The position numbers and the translations under genes are program-made. The notes beneath the pieces are model-generated. The model was not told where the DNA came from, searched no databases, and saw nothing but the letters and a program-made list of their open reading frames with translations. Positions 44,621 to 52,653 of a DNA stretch of 64,000 nt are shown one piece after another; within the stretch, counting starts at the first letter, position 1, and every line of letters begins with the position of its first letter. Source of the DNA: Paenibacillus sp. RUD330. Its GTDB lineage: Bacteria > Bacillota > Bacilli > Paenibacillales > Paenibacillaceae. The stretch covers positions 956,001 through 1,020,000 of the forward strand of contig NZ_CP022655.2 of assembly GCF_002243345.2 (NCBI RefSeq), given 5' to 3'.

Positions 44621-45553
44621 ATGGAAAAAGTACTTGTTTTTGGCCATAAGAATCCCGATACGGATACCATTTGCTCCGCGATCGCTTACGCGGACCTGAA
44701 AAACCAGCTCGGCTGGAACGCCGAGGCGATCCGCCTCGGAACGGTGAGCGGAGAAACCCAATACGCTCTCGACCAGTTCGGCGTCGGCGCACCGCGCCTC
44801 GTCGAGGCTGTCGCAGCGGAGGCGAAGCAGGTTATTCTCGTCGACCACAACGAGCGCCAGCAGAGCGCGTCCGATATTGACGAAGTGACGGTCATCGAGG
44901 TCATCGACCATCACCGCATCGCGAACTTCGAGACGAAGGCGCCGCTGTACTACCGCGCCGAGCCGGTCGGATGCACGGCTACGATCCTGCTGAAGATCTT
45001 CAAGGAGAACGGCCTGTCGCCGCGCAAGGAAATCGCCGGCCTCATGCTGTCCGCCATCATCTCCGACTCCCTGCTGTTCAAGTCCCCGACCTGCACGGAG
45101 CAGGACGTCGCAGCGGCGCGCGAGCTCGCTGAGATCGCCGGCGTCGACGCCGACAGCTACGGCCTGAGCATGCTGAAGGCCGGAGCAGACCTCAGCGACA
45201 AGACGGTCGCCGACCTGATCAGCCTCGACTCCAAGGAATTCTCCATGGGCGCAGCCAAGGTGGAGATCGCTCAGGTCAACGCCGTTGACCTGAACGACGT
45301 GCTCTCCCGCCAGGCGGAAGTCGAAGCGGCATTGGACGCGATCATCGCTTCCAAAGGCTTGGATCTGTTCGTGTTCGTCACGACGGACATCATCAACAAC
45401 GACTCCGTCGCGATCGCTCTAGGCAAGCACACGGCCGCCTTCGAGGAAGCGTTCGGCGTGAAGCTGGACGACAACAAGGCGACGCTGAAGGGCATCGTGT
45501 CCCGCAAATCGCAGGTCGTTCCGGTTCTGACGGAAATCCTGGCGAAGAAATAA
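44621..45553 (+). CDS. ppaC: Manganese-dependent inorganic pyrophosphatase
   Basis: A family II (DHH) pyrophosphatase, 310 residues, which hydrolyses pyrophosphate from biosynthesis. Metal ligands are visible in HKNPDTD (N-terminal), VDHNE and IDHHR, and the C-terminal DHHA2 domain carries the substrate-binding RKSQVVP. It closely follows the Bacillus enzyme from its first residue ([28 protein letters not shown]). Two adjacent ATGs occur; the second, at 44621, fits the family N-terminus and the AAGGAG spacing. Confidence 0.96.
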   Translation: MEKVLVFGHKNPDTDTICSAIAYADLKNQLGWNAEAIRLGTVSGETQYALDQFGVGAPRLVEAVAAEAKQVILVDHNERQQSASDIDEVTVIEVIDHHRIANFETKAPLYYRAEPVGCTATILLKIFKENGLSPRKEIAGLMLSAIISDSLLFKSPTCTEQDVAAARELAEIAGVDADSYGLSMLKAGADLSDKTVADLISLDSKEFSMGAAKVEIAQVNAVDLNDVLSRQAEVEAALDAIIASKGLDLFVFVTTDIINNDSVAIALGKHTAAFEEAFGVKLDDNKATLKGIVSRKSQVVPVLTEILAKK

Positions 45554-45569
45554 CAGCCATGCGAAAAAA

Positions 45570-45602
45570 CCTCTTTCCCCCAAAGGGAAAGAGGCTTTTT
45601 TT
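45570..45602. terminator. Terminator between ppaC and hflX (convergent)
   Basis: Perfect 10-bp stem CCTCTTTCCC/GGGAAAGAGG with loop CCAAA, T tract on the plus strand and A tract before it, so it can work both ways. Confidence 0.92.
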
Positions 45603-45723
45603 CGTGACGAGACCAGTTTTCCGGCTTGGATACCGGCGGGAGCAGCGCGCCCTGCGCCTGAGCACGGATGAGCGCACTCCTCCGGTTGGATTTGCGGATC
45701 GTGGAGAGAATGAATGCAGCGGC

Positions 45724-47010
45724 TCAGGACCCGCTGGCGGTCTCGCCGACCTCGCTCTTGAACCGGTTCAAGTCCGCCTCGCGGCATTCCAGCTTGAGCC
45801 TTGTTCCGCCTTCCTCGTATTCGGTTTCGAGAATATGGGCGTTGCCGTTGAAGAAGGAGACCCAGCTGCCCTTGTCGTAAGGCACGACAATCTCGGTTTC
45901 GACATAGTCGGTGAAAATGCTCTCGCGGATCGAGTCGACCAGCTCGTCGACGCCTTCGCGGCGGTAAGCGGACAGGTAGACGCGGCTGTCCTCCACGCGC
46001 GGATAAGTGACTTCCGCCAGATCAGACTTGTTGTAGGCATACAGCATCGGAATATGATCGGCGCGGAGCTCCTTCAGCGTCTCTTCCGTCACCCGGATCT
46101 GCTGTGCGTACTCGGGATTGGACGTATCGACGACATGCACGAGCAGGTCGGCTTCGGATACTTCCTCCAGCGTGGAGCGGAATGCCTTGATGAGATGATG
46201 GGGAAGCCCGCTGACGAATCCGACCGTATCGGTCAGCAGGAACGACTTGCGGTCCGGCAGCTCGATGCTGCGCACGGACGTCTCCAGTGTGGCGAAGAGC
46301 ATATCCTTCGCCAGCACGCCTTTGCCCGAGTCCGGATGGAAGGTGTCGACCATGGCGTTGAGCAGCGTCGATTTGCCCGCATTCGTGTAGCCGACGAGGC
46401 AGACGACGGGGATTTCGTTCTTCTTGCGGCGCTGCCGCTGGATCTGCCGCTGGGCGACAAGCTTTTCCAGCTCGGTCTCGAGCCCGTGGATGCGCTCCTC
46501 GATCCGCCTGCGGTCCAGCTCGAGCTTGGTCTCTCCGGCGCCGCGGTTGGCGAGGCCCGATCCGCCCCCTCCGCCCTGGCGGCCCAGCGATTCACGGAGG
46601 CCGACCAGACGGGGCAGCATGTAGCTCAGCCGGGCGACTTCGACCTGCAGCTGCGCTTCTCTCGTCTGTGCCCGCTCGGCAAAGATGTCGAGAATGAGAA
46701 TCGTGCGGTCGATGACCTTGGTTTTGAGCTCCGCTTCCAGGTTGCGGATCTGGGAAGGGGACAGCTCGTTGTTGCAGATGACGGTCGGCTGGTCGAACTG
46801 CTCCACCAGCGCGGCGAGCTCCTCGATTTTTCCGGAGCCGAGATAATGGGTCTTGTGGATCCGCTCCGCCTTCTGCGTCAGCTCCGTGACGGTCTCGACG
46901 TTGCAGGCTTCCGCCAGATTGCGCAGCTCCTCCATGGAGTAGGCGAATTGATGGTTGTTCTGCTCGTGGACGCCCACGAGGATGGCTTGTTCTTTTGGCG
47001 CTATGGTCAT
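45724..47010 (-). CDS. hflX: Ribosome-splitting GTPase HflX
   Basis: A 428-residue translational GTPase that splits stalled 70S ribosomes; in some Firmicutes a homologue (HflXr) gives resistance to macrolides and lincosamides. The N-terminal HflX domain (about 1-180) ends in the Gly-rich RQGGGGGSGLANRGAGETKLE, followed by a coiled coil (RRIEERIHGLETELEKLVAQR). The G domain carries GYTNAGKST (G1), DTVGF (G3) and NKSD (G4). AAAGGAAG precedes the ATG. It is transcribed away from a leader with a small reading frame and a terminator at 47091-47402, so expression is probably controlled by attenuation. Confidence 0.96.
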   Translation of the reverse strand: MTIAPKEQAILVGVHEQNNHQFAYSMEELRNLAEACNVETVTELTQKAERIHKTHYLGSGKIEELAALVEQFDQPTVICNNELSPSQIRNLEAELKTKVIDRTILILDIFAERAQTREAQLQVEVARLSYMLPRLVGLRESLGRQGGGGGSGLANRGAGETKLELDRRRIEERIHGLETELEKLVAQRQIQRQRRKKNEIPVVCLVGYTNAGKSTLLNAMVDTFHPDSGKGVLAKDMLFATLETSVRSIELPDRKSFLLTDTVGFVSGLPHHLIKAFRSTLEEVSEADLLVHVVDTSNPEYAQQIRVTEETLKELRADHIPMLYAYNKSDLAEVTYPRVEDSRVYLSAYRREGVDELVDSIRESIFTDYVETEIVVPYDKGSWVSFFNGNAHILETEYEEGGTRLKLECREADLNRFKSEVGETASGS

Positions 47011-47090
47011 AAGGTTGATCTTCCTTTCGATGTGCGAGTGGCATTGCAGCCGCCTGGTTACCTATAGGATACCCTGATTCGGGAAGCAGC

Positions 47091-47124
47091 AAAAAGGACA
47101 CGGGCATAAAAAGCCCGTGTCCTT
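47091..47124 (-). terminator. Attenuator-type terminator in the hflX leader
   Basis: On the minus strand AAGGACACGGGC and GCCCGTGTCCTT form a perfect 12-bp stem (47113-47124 with 47094-47105) with a seven-base loop, ending in a run of five T (47095-47091). It lies 80 nt before the hflX start. No minus-strand gene other than the 12-codon leader frame lies upstream for it to terminate. Confidence 0.85.
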
Positions 47125-47335
47125 CGTAGGTCTGCTGGATATGGCGGCGGCAGGAAGGGGGAGGCCGTGCTGGCCGCCGATCCTTCCTTATCCAGGCATA
47201 GCGTCATATAGAGCCGCCACGGCGGCCTTCCCGCACCGGATGGGGGATAGGCCGAAATGGAGGCAGCTAGAGCTATGTACGTGGACAGACCACATCTGAG
47301 TTCCCTGCTCAAGGCAGAACATGGGCGCTATTCAA

Positions 47336-47374
47336 TTAGCGACGCACCGTGCGAACTCGGATGTAGTTAATCAC
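47336..47374 (-). CDS. hflX leader peptide (12 codons)
   Basis: A short reading frame with start GTG at 47372-47374 and stop TAA at 47336-47338, encoding MINYIRVRTVRR. GGAGGG lies 6 nt before the start, an ideal ribosome binding site. The peptide holds Arg-Val-Arg, fitting the +X+ motif at which macrolide-bound ribosomes stall in known erm leader peptides, and ends Val-Arg-Arg. It lies 210 nt upstream of a terminator and 325 nt upstream of hflX on the same strand. Coding is inferred from site, length and context. Confidence 0.7.
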   Translation of the reverse strand: MINYIRVRTVRR

Positions 47375-47400
47375 ACGTAACCCTCCGTTCAAATTCAAAG

Positions 47401-47437
47401 TGGTTTGAGTGTACCATAGGATTCCAGGAAAACGCAA
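47401..47437 (-). promoter_or_regulatory. Promoter of the hflX leader
   Basis: On the minus strand an extended -10, TGG-TACACT (hexamer 47408-47413), lies 18 bp after a weak -35 TTGCGT (47432-47437). Initiation near 47401 would give a leader of about 310 nt if stopped at the attenuator. The 200 nt between leader frame and terminator contain several GC-rich hairpins (for example GCCGCC-GT-GGCGGC). Confidence 0.6.
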
Positions 47438-47584
47438 CCGAGGCATTGGATTGGCCTGGTCAAGGGCAGTCAAGCTCCGGATGAAGGAGCCGGGCAAGAG
47501 GAAGAGAGGGCGGAAGAAAGATATGGGAGAGGGGCGACAACCATTTGCCGGCTATTGACGTCAGGGAATGTGGAGGTGTTACTT

Positions 47585-48397
47585 CTGCGGAAAGCAATCG
47601 TCTTAATAGCAGCTGCGGCCATGCTTGCATGCGCAGGCGGCTGCGGGGCTGGACAAGGGGAAGGCGGCGCATCGCCGCCTTCCGCCAGTTCCGGAACTAT
47701 CGCGGAGCCGGCTGCCGACGGGGTCGCGGTGAGCCGCTCGCTCCGCTTCGGCCAAGTCAATGCGGCTCCTTACGGCAGCTTTGCGGAAAACGGGCAGATC
47801 AAAGCCTTCGACAAGGCGATCCGATCCGCCACGAAAATCGAAGGCATTCTCGACGTGGCCCAGCCGGATTACGACGTCGTGGTCACGGAAGACGGCAAGC
47901 GGAAGGAAATCCACCTATGGCTCGATGCCCGGTCGAAGCGAGGCATGTATGCGTATGTATCCGACACGGGGACGGGCTACACGCTGACGGAGGCATCGAC
48001 CCGCCAAGTGTACGATCTGATCTGGGGGCTGAAGTACGGGCCGGATCAAGCGGAGGCCAACGGGGATCTGGTGAATGCCTTCGGCTTGGCGAGGAACCGG
48101 GATCAATGGGAGACATTTATCGCCAATGTGGAGGCTGGCGTCCAGGACGAGCTCCAGATTGTCCGCTATACGTTTGAAGGCGACCCTGTCTTCGATAATC
48201 TGTCCTTTGATGGAACTACGATCATGCACAGGTACGACAGTACGCATGACGCGTTCGGATCCCCTGGGAAGACGGTCGATTTTTGCCGATCGATCGAGGG
48301 GAAGAAGAAGGATGACGGGACGGAGTACGTTCTATCTTCCTGCGGAGAGGGCAGCGCCGAGGCAGGGAGGTTCAGCCTGTATCTGGACCAGCGGTGA
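47585..48397 (+). CDS. Unrecognised lipoprotein
   Basis: An exported lipoprotein of about 270 residues: hydrophobic signal (RKAIVLIAAAAMLACAGGC, lipobox AGGC), a Ser/Pro/Ala-rich linker and a folded domain from VNAAPYGSFAENGQIKAFDKAI onward. No family recognised. The start is odd: GGAGG (47572-47576) is spaced 8 nt from CTG at 47585, whereas in-frame GTGs at 47570 and 47576 overlap that site and the TTG at 47555 lacks one. Two cysteines near the C-terminus (FCRSIEG and SSCGEG) may pair. Confidence 0.75.
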   Translation: MRKAIVLIAAAAMLACAGGCGAGQGEGGASPPSASSGTIAEPAADGVAVSRSLRFGQVNAAPYGSFAENGQIKAFDKAIRSATKIEGILDVAQPDYDVVVTEDGKRKEIHLWLDARSKRGMYAYVSDTGTGYTLTEASTRQVYDLIWGLKYGPDQAEANGDLVNAFGLARNRDQWETFIANVEAGVQDELQIVRYTFEGDPVFDNLSFDGTTIMHRYDSTHDAFGSPGKTVDFCRSIEGKKKDDGTEYVLSSCGEGSAEAGRFSLYLDQR

Positions 48398-48441
48398 GGC
48401 CGACAAAAGCTGTCCGTCGCAGCGGGCCGAACGAAACAAAA

Positions 48442-48466
48442 ACAAGCAGCCGGGCAGGCTGCTTGT
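48442..48466. terminator. Terminator between lipoprotein and GH30 genes
   Basis: Perfect 10-bp stem ACAAGCAGCC/GGCTGCTTGT with loop GGGCA; on the minus strand it continues into TTTTGTTTC, so it mainly ends the GH30 gene. Confidence 0.85.
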
Positions 48467-48516
48467 TCGTCTGTCATCGCCGCCATGCACGAAGCTGAGG
48501 GCGGGGAGGGAATCCG

Positions 48517-50022
48517 TCAGGAAGCCGTGCCGTACCACTTGTACGTCATGGCGGATTTGGCCGGAATCGTCACGTTGAAGCTCTGGCTGCCCCATTGGAT
48601 CTTCACGTTGCGGGCAGAGGCCGAGGAGTTGTAGGCGACGACGACTTTGGAGCCGTCCGGGTTTTTGAAGGCGACGTCCTTGATCTCGCTGCCCGTGTTC
48701 GTCGAGATCCGGTACGCGCCGGGAACGACGAATTTGCTGAAGTGCCCGAGCAGGTAGTACTGCTTTTTGTACGTGACGGTATTTTCCGGCCTGCTGTTGT
48801 TGTTGTCGGAGTTCTGGATCGTGATCATGCCTTTGTTGCTGTTGTTGTCGCCGAGCAGCGAAGGACCGTCCTTCTGGTCAAGCGCCGCATTCCAGAGGAT
48901 GATCGACTTGGACCAGTTGCGCGTGATGTTGATGAACTCGTTCATCATCGTATCGAAGCCCTGCGACGTGCCGTTCTGCGGATCGTTCCAGTTGCCGAAG
49001 CCGCCCTCGGTGAACCAGACATCCTTGTCCGGATGGGCATTGTGCATCGAGGTCATCTGCGAGCCGTCGCCGCTGTCGTAATGGTGGAAGGCGCTGCCGG
49101 ACACATAACCGCCCTTGCCTGCATTCTTGAGGCTGGTGATGACGGTATTCGGGAAGCTCCAATCCAGATAGTTGTGGTCGAAGGCGATGATTTTCGTGTT
49201 GATGCCGGCGTTTTTCAGCGTCGGGCCGAGATAGTCGCCGATGAAGCCGATCTCATCCTGGGTGTTCATCCCCATTGAGGGGTAGTGGGTCGGCTCATAC
49301 AGCGGCTCGTTCTGAACGGTGACCGCGTAGATCGGAATTCCTTGGCCCTGATAGGCTTGAATGTATTTCTTGAAATATTCGGCATAGGTGCCGTAGTATT
49401 CGGCCTTGAGCTTGCCGCCGTTCAGCGTCCCGGAGTATTTCATCCAGGCCGGGGCGCTCCAGGGGGAAGCGAATACTTTGATGCCGGGATTTTTGGCCTG
49501 GGCGGCCTTGATCATCGGAATGATGTAGGACTGGTCGCGGCTGATGCTGAAGCTGTTGAGGGCCGTATCGCCCGCTGTGTCCGCATACGTATAAGCGCTC
49601 CAGGTGAAGTCCGAGCTGCCCATCGGCTGCCGCAGGACGCTGAGGCCGATGCCCGTATTGCCGAACAGCTTCTCCATGACCTCGGCCCGCTTGTTCGCGT
49701 CGAGCTTGTAGTTCAGCAGCCAGGCGGAGGAATCGGTGAGGGATACGCCGAAGCCGTCCATCTGCTGGTAGGTCGTGCCCTCGTTGACCGTAATCGTATA
49801 ATCGGCGCTGCCCGCGCTGCCGCTGAAGTTCTTGTCGCCGATCCGCGTCAGGCGGGCGCTCGGACTGAGGCCGACAGCCGGCTCGGAGTTCGGGTCGGAG
49901 GTGGAGATCCAGACTTCGACCTGCTCGCCTGCGGCCTTGGCCGGCTGAGGGGCGTAGGAGCCTCCTGCGGCGACAAGCGCCGCGGCCAGCACGACAGAGG
50001 CGGTTTTCTTCTTCCATGCCAT
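48517..50022 (-). CDS. Secreted GH30 glycoside hydrolase
   Basis: An extracellular GH30 enzyme, 501 residues, with a signal peptide (cleavage after AKA near residue 30). The barrel carries the acid/base Glu239 in TVQNEP and the nucleophile Glu339 in WFTEGG, with MDGFGVSLTDSSAWLL and SVLRQPMGSSDFTW as family stretches. The C-terminal beta-sandwich ends in ISTNTGSEIKDVAFKNPDGSKVVVAYN. The overall pattern fits the glucosylceramidase/beta-1,6-glucanase branch (inference). The ATG at 50022 has AAGGAG 11 nt upstream. A perfect LacI/cre-type operator lies at 50141-50154, and regulators and an importer follow on the other side. Confidence 0.92.
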   Translation of the reverse strand: MAWKKKTASVVLAAALVAAGGSYAPQPAKAAGEQVEVWISTSDPNSEPAVGLSPSARLTRIGDKNFSGSAGSADYTITVNEGTTYQQMDGFGVSLTDSSAWLLNYKLDANKRAEVMEKLFGNTGIGLSVLRQPMGSSDFTWSAYTYADTAGDTALNSFSISRDQSYIIPMIKAAQAKNPGIKVFASPWSAPAWMKYSGTLNGGKLKAEYYGTYAEYFKKYIQAYQGQGIPIYAVTVQNEPLYEPTHYPSMGMNTQDEIGFIGDYLGPTLKNAGINTKIIAFDHNYLDWSFPNTVITSLKNAGKGGYVSGSAFHHYDSGDGSQMTSMHNAHPDKDVWFTEGGFGNWNDPQNGTSQGFDTMMNEFINITRNWSKSIILWNAALDQKDGPSLLGDNNSNKGMITIQNSDNNNSRPENTVTYKKQYYLLGHFSKFVVPGAYRISTNTGSEIKDVAFKNPDGSKVVVAYNSSASARNVKIQWGSQSFNVTIPAKSAMTYKWYGTAS

Positions 50023-50140
50023 CGTCAATCATTCTCCTTTCGGGGATAAGGGATTCAAGGTTGCCTATGCCTTCGTAGAGCCGCTGGGGAAATAATGAAA
50101 TCCAGTTTCCAGCGGGGATACCAAGTAGCACCTCCCAATC

Positions 50141-50154
50141 TGTAATCGATTACA
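50141..50154 (-). promoter_or_regulatory. LacI-family operator before GH30 gene
   Basis: TGTAATCGATTACA is a perfect 14-bp palindrome about 120 bp before the GH30 start. It also fits the general cre pattern TGnAAnCGnwnnCA. The same core recurs between and after the two lacI-type genes. Confidence 0.8.
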
Positions 50155-50187
50155 AAACTTCGGAGACAAACCCGGATTCCCGCTCTT

Positions 50188-50202
50188 TTGGAAGCGTTTA
50201 CC
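50188..50202. promoter_or_regulatory. cre-like site
   Basis: TTGGAAGCGTTTACC matches the CcpA box at all but the last position. It lies between the GH30 promoter and the end of the first lacI gene, consistent with glucose repression of GH30 (inference). Confidence 0.55.
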
Positions 50203-50267
50203 GGGTGGAAATATCGTAAGGGATCGTTATCCAAAAATCAAGGCCGAAAATTTCGGGTCCGCAGCCT

Positions 50268-51284
50268 TCATGAAGAGTTCCGCTGGAAGGAGGATGAACT
50301 CCGCACGAGCAGCTCGGAATCGACCTTGAAAACGCGCCTGTCGCTGAACTGGTCTTCGTTCATAGAATCGATCAGCTTCTCGACGATAAGGGCTCCCATC
50401 GTGTACTTCGGCTGGTTGACCGTGCTGAGCGTCGGCGTGATGTACTTGCTGATGCGGTTGTTGTCGACGCCTACGACAGCGAGGTCCTCGGGGATGCGGA
50501 TGCCGCGCTCCCTGCAGCTCTTGTAGATGCCGAGCGCCATCTCGTCGTTGGCGGCATAGACGGCGGTGAAGCCGCCGGAGCGCGACAGCAGCCGCTCCAT
50601 CGCCTCGTAGCCGCCCGCCTCGCTGAAGTTTCCGTTCTCGATCAGCTCGGGACGGAAGGGAAGGCGATGCTCCTTGAGCGCCTTCATGTATCCTTCGAGC
50701 CGCTCGTAGCTGTCGATCGATTCCGCATAACCGCTGAGGAAGGCGATGTTCGTATGGCCCATCTCGACGAGGTGGCTCACGACCTCGGTGGAGAATTTGA
50801 CGTTGTCGGTATAGATGCAGGGCACGCCTTCATGCTCGATGTGGCGGCCGACGATGCCGATGGCGTAGCCTCTGCCGGCAATGTCGAGGATGTCGGAATC
50901 GGGGATCGCGGGAGCGACCAGAATCGCGGCGTCCACGGTGCGGTTCATGAGGAGCGTGAGGTATTCCAGCTCCTTGGACGGCTGGTTCTCGGCATCGCAG
51001 ATCAGCACCTTGTAATGCTTCACGTAAGCCATGTTCTCCATGCCCTTAATAATCTCCGTGAAATAGGACACGTTGATGTCCTGCACGATGACCGCGATGG
51101 TCTTCGTCTTCTGCACGCGCAGGTTTTTGGCGACTGCGTTGGGGTAATACCCCATCTCCTTGATCGCCTGAAGCACTTTCTCTTTGGTTTTGGCCGTGAC
51201 GCCGGAGCTGTCGTTCAGCACCCTGGACACGGTGGCGGTAGAGACGCCGGCCCGATGGGCGACATCGACAATCTTCACATCCAT
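50268..51284 (-). CDS. LacI-family transcriptional regulator 1
   Basis: A 338-residue repressor: N-terminal HTH (VKIVDVAHRAGVSTATVSRVLND), hinge helix (NAVAKNLRVQKT) and sugar-binding core ending in QPKYTMGALIVEKLIDSM. It is about 60 % identical by eye to the divergent regulator at 51574, so the two arose by duplication. The ATG at 51284 is chosen (AAAGG 12 nt before it); ATG at 51293 and TTG at 51296 are too close to that site. It likely binds the TGTAATCG sites in this locus. Transcribed towards the GH30 gene. Confidence 0.92.
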   Translation of the reverse strand: MDVKIVDVAHRAGVSTATVSRVLNDSSGVTAKTKEKVLQAIKEMGYYPNAVAKNLRVQKTKTIAVIVQDINVSYFTEIIKGMENMAYVKHYKVLICDAENQPSKELEYLTLLMNRTVDAAILVAPAIPDSDILDIAGRGYAIGIVGRHIEHEGVPCIYTDNVKFSTEVVSHLVEMGHTNIAFLSGYAESIDSYERLEGYMKALKEHRLPFRPELIENGNFSEAGGYEAMERLLSRSGGFTAVYAANDEMALGIYKSCRERGIRIPEDLAVVGVDNNRISKYITPTLSTVNQPKYTMGALIVEKLIDSMNEDQFSDRRVFKVDSELLVRSSSSFQRNSS

Positions 51285-51348
51285 GATAGACATCAACCTT
51301 TATAGTAGGACTAGTTCCGATCGTTGGAAGCAGGAAGCAAAGGGAACT

Positions 51349-51545
51349 GTAATCGTTTTCAGCATTGCTTTCATTTTAGACGATCCAACCCGGAGGGCAC
51401 AACCTAAAAAAGTTCTTGTAATCGTTTTCCGACCTTGCTATACTCCGAAATGTAACCGCTGGACAGAAATGGAATGGAAAATGGAGGGAAACCGTCTTTC
51501 TTCATGACGGATCCATTTTTTTCATGCAAAATGTAATCGATAACA
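51349..51545. promoter_or_regulatory. Three TGTAATCG operators in the lacI-lacI gap
   Basis: TGTAATCGTTTTCA (51349-51362), TGTAATCGTTTTCC (51417-51430) and TGTAATCGATAACA (51532-51545, inside the near-palindrome AATGTAATCGATAACATT) lie in the 289-bp gap between the divergent lacI genes. All follow the LacI/CcpA half-site pattern and are placed to control both genes. Confidence 0.8.
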
Positions 51546-51573
51546 TTATGGCCAAGTTGTAGCAAGAGAGAAT

Positions 51574-52638
51574 GTGAATGAGTTGAAAGACATGAAAGCA
51601 GACAGCACGATCAGCGACGTGGCCAAGGCGGCCCGCGTATCGGTCGCGACGGTGTCCCGGGTGCTCAACGAAAGCGGGGCGGTAAGCGCCAAGACGAGAT
51701 TGCGCGTCGAAGAGGCGATCCGGGAGCTGAGCTTCATGCCGAACGCTTCCGCCAAAAGCCTGCGGGCGCTGCGCACGATGACGATCGGGGTCATCGTCTC
51801 GGACATCCTGGTCTCTTACTACGCGGAAATCATCAAGGGAATCGAGAATACGGCCAATGCGCTGCACTACAAGATCATCATCTGCGACGCCCAGAACCAG
51901 AAGGAGAAGGAATCCGACTACATGACGCTCGTCATGAACCGGACGGTGGACGGCATCATTCTCATTACGCCCAAGCTGACGGATGCCGAGCTGGCAGCCT
52001 ATGCGGAGAAAGGCTATGCGGTCGGGCTGATCGGCAGATCGATCGACCATCCGCTCATTCCTTGCGTGTACACCGACAATGTAGGAGCAGCCCAGGAGGC
52101 GGTCAGCCATCTGACGTTGCAGGGGCATGAACGGCTGGCGTTCCTGAGCGGATTCGCGGATGCGACCGACAGCTACGAGCGGCTGGAGGGGTATATGAAA
52201 GCGCTTCGGCTGGCGGGACTGCCGTTCGTGCCGGAGCTGATCGAGAACGGCGGCTTCAGCGAGAATGGCGGCTATGATGCGTTCCACCGCCTCATGGACA
52301 AAGGCCATCCGTTCACTGCGGTGTTTGCAGCCAACGACGAGATGGCGCTGGGCATCTATCGGGCCTGCTCCGAGAGAGGCCTGTCGATTCCGGAGGACAT
52401 GGCGGTCATCGGCGTCGACAACAACCGGGTCAGCAAGTATATCACGCCGACGCTGAGCACGGTGGACCAGCCCAAGTACAGCATGGGCGCTCTGCTCGCC
52501 GAGAAGCTGATCGATCAGCTCGGCGGCAACCAGTACGGTGACACAAGATCGTTCCAGGTGAGATCCAAGCTGCTTGTCCGGCAATCCTCCCTTTTCGAGG
52601 CAAAAAGAAATCGATTACAGCAACCATCATCCGATTAA
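51574..52638 (+). CDS. LacI-family transcriptional regulator 2
   Basis: A 354-residue LacI-type regulator: HTH STISDVAKAARVSVATVSRVLNESGAVS, hinge NASAKSLRALRT, and a ligand-binding core with SYYAEIIKGIENTANALHYKIIICDAQNQKEKE closely matching its paralogue. It starts with GTG at 51574 behind AAGAGAGA; TTG at 51583 and ATG at 51592 are alternatives. The permease gene starts 15 bp after its stop with an operator in between, so regulator and importer share a transcript. Confidence 0.92.
   Translation: MNELKDMKADSTISDVAKAARVSVATVSRVLNESGAVSAKTRLRVEEAIRELSFMPNASAKSLRALRTMTIGVIVSDILVSYYAEIIKGIENTANALHYKIIICDAQNQKEKESDYMTLVMNRTVDGIILITPKLTDAELAAYAEKGYAVGLIGRSIDHPLIPCVYTDNVGAAQEAVSHLTLQGHERLAFLSGFADATDSYERLEGYMKALRLAGLPFVPELIENGGFSENGGYDAFHRLMDKGHPFTAVFAANDEMALGIYRACSERGLSIPEDMAVIGVDNNRVSKYITPTLSTVDQPKYSMGALLAEKLIDQLGGNQYGDTRSFQVRSKLLVRQSSLFEAKRNRLQQPSSD
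52607..52620 (+). promoter_or_regulatory. TGTAATCG operator at the end of lacI 2
   Basis: Read on the minus strand this is TGTAATCGATTTCT-like (GAAATCGATTACAG on plus), overlapping the last codons of the regulator and 35 bp before the permease start. It could modulate read-through into the transporter genes. Confidence 0.6.
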
Positions 52639-52653
52639 GCCGGAGGTAATCCA

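Noticed and set aside
47130-47400. 6S RNA or other independent small RNA upstream of hflX
   Set aside because: No closed long-helix structure with a central bubble could be recognised, while a leader frame and terminator explain the region better.
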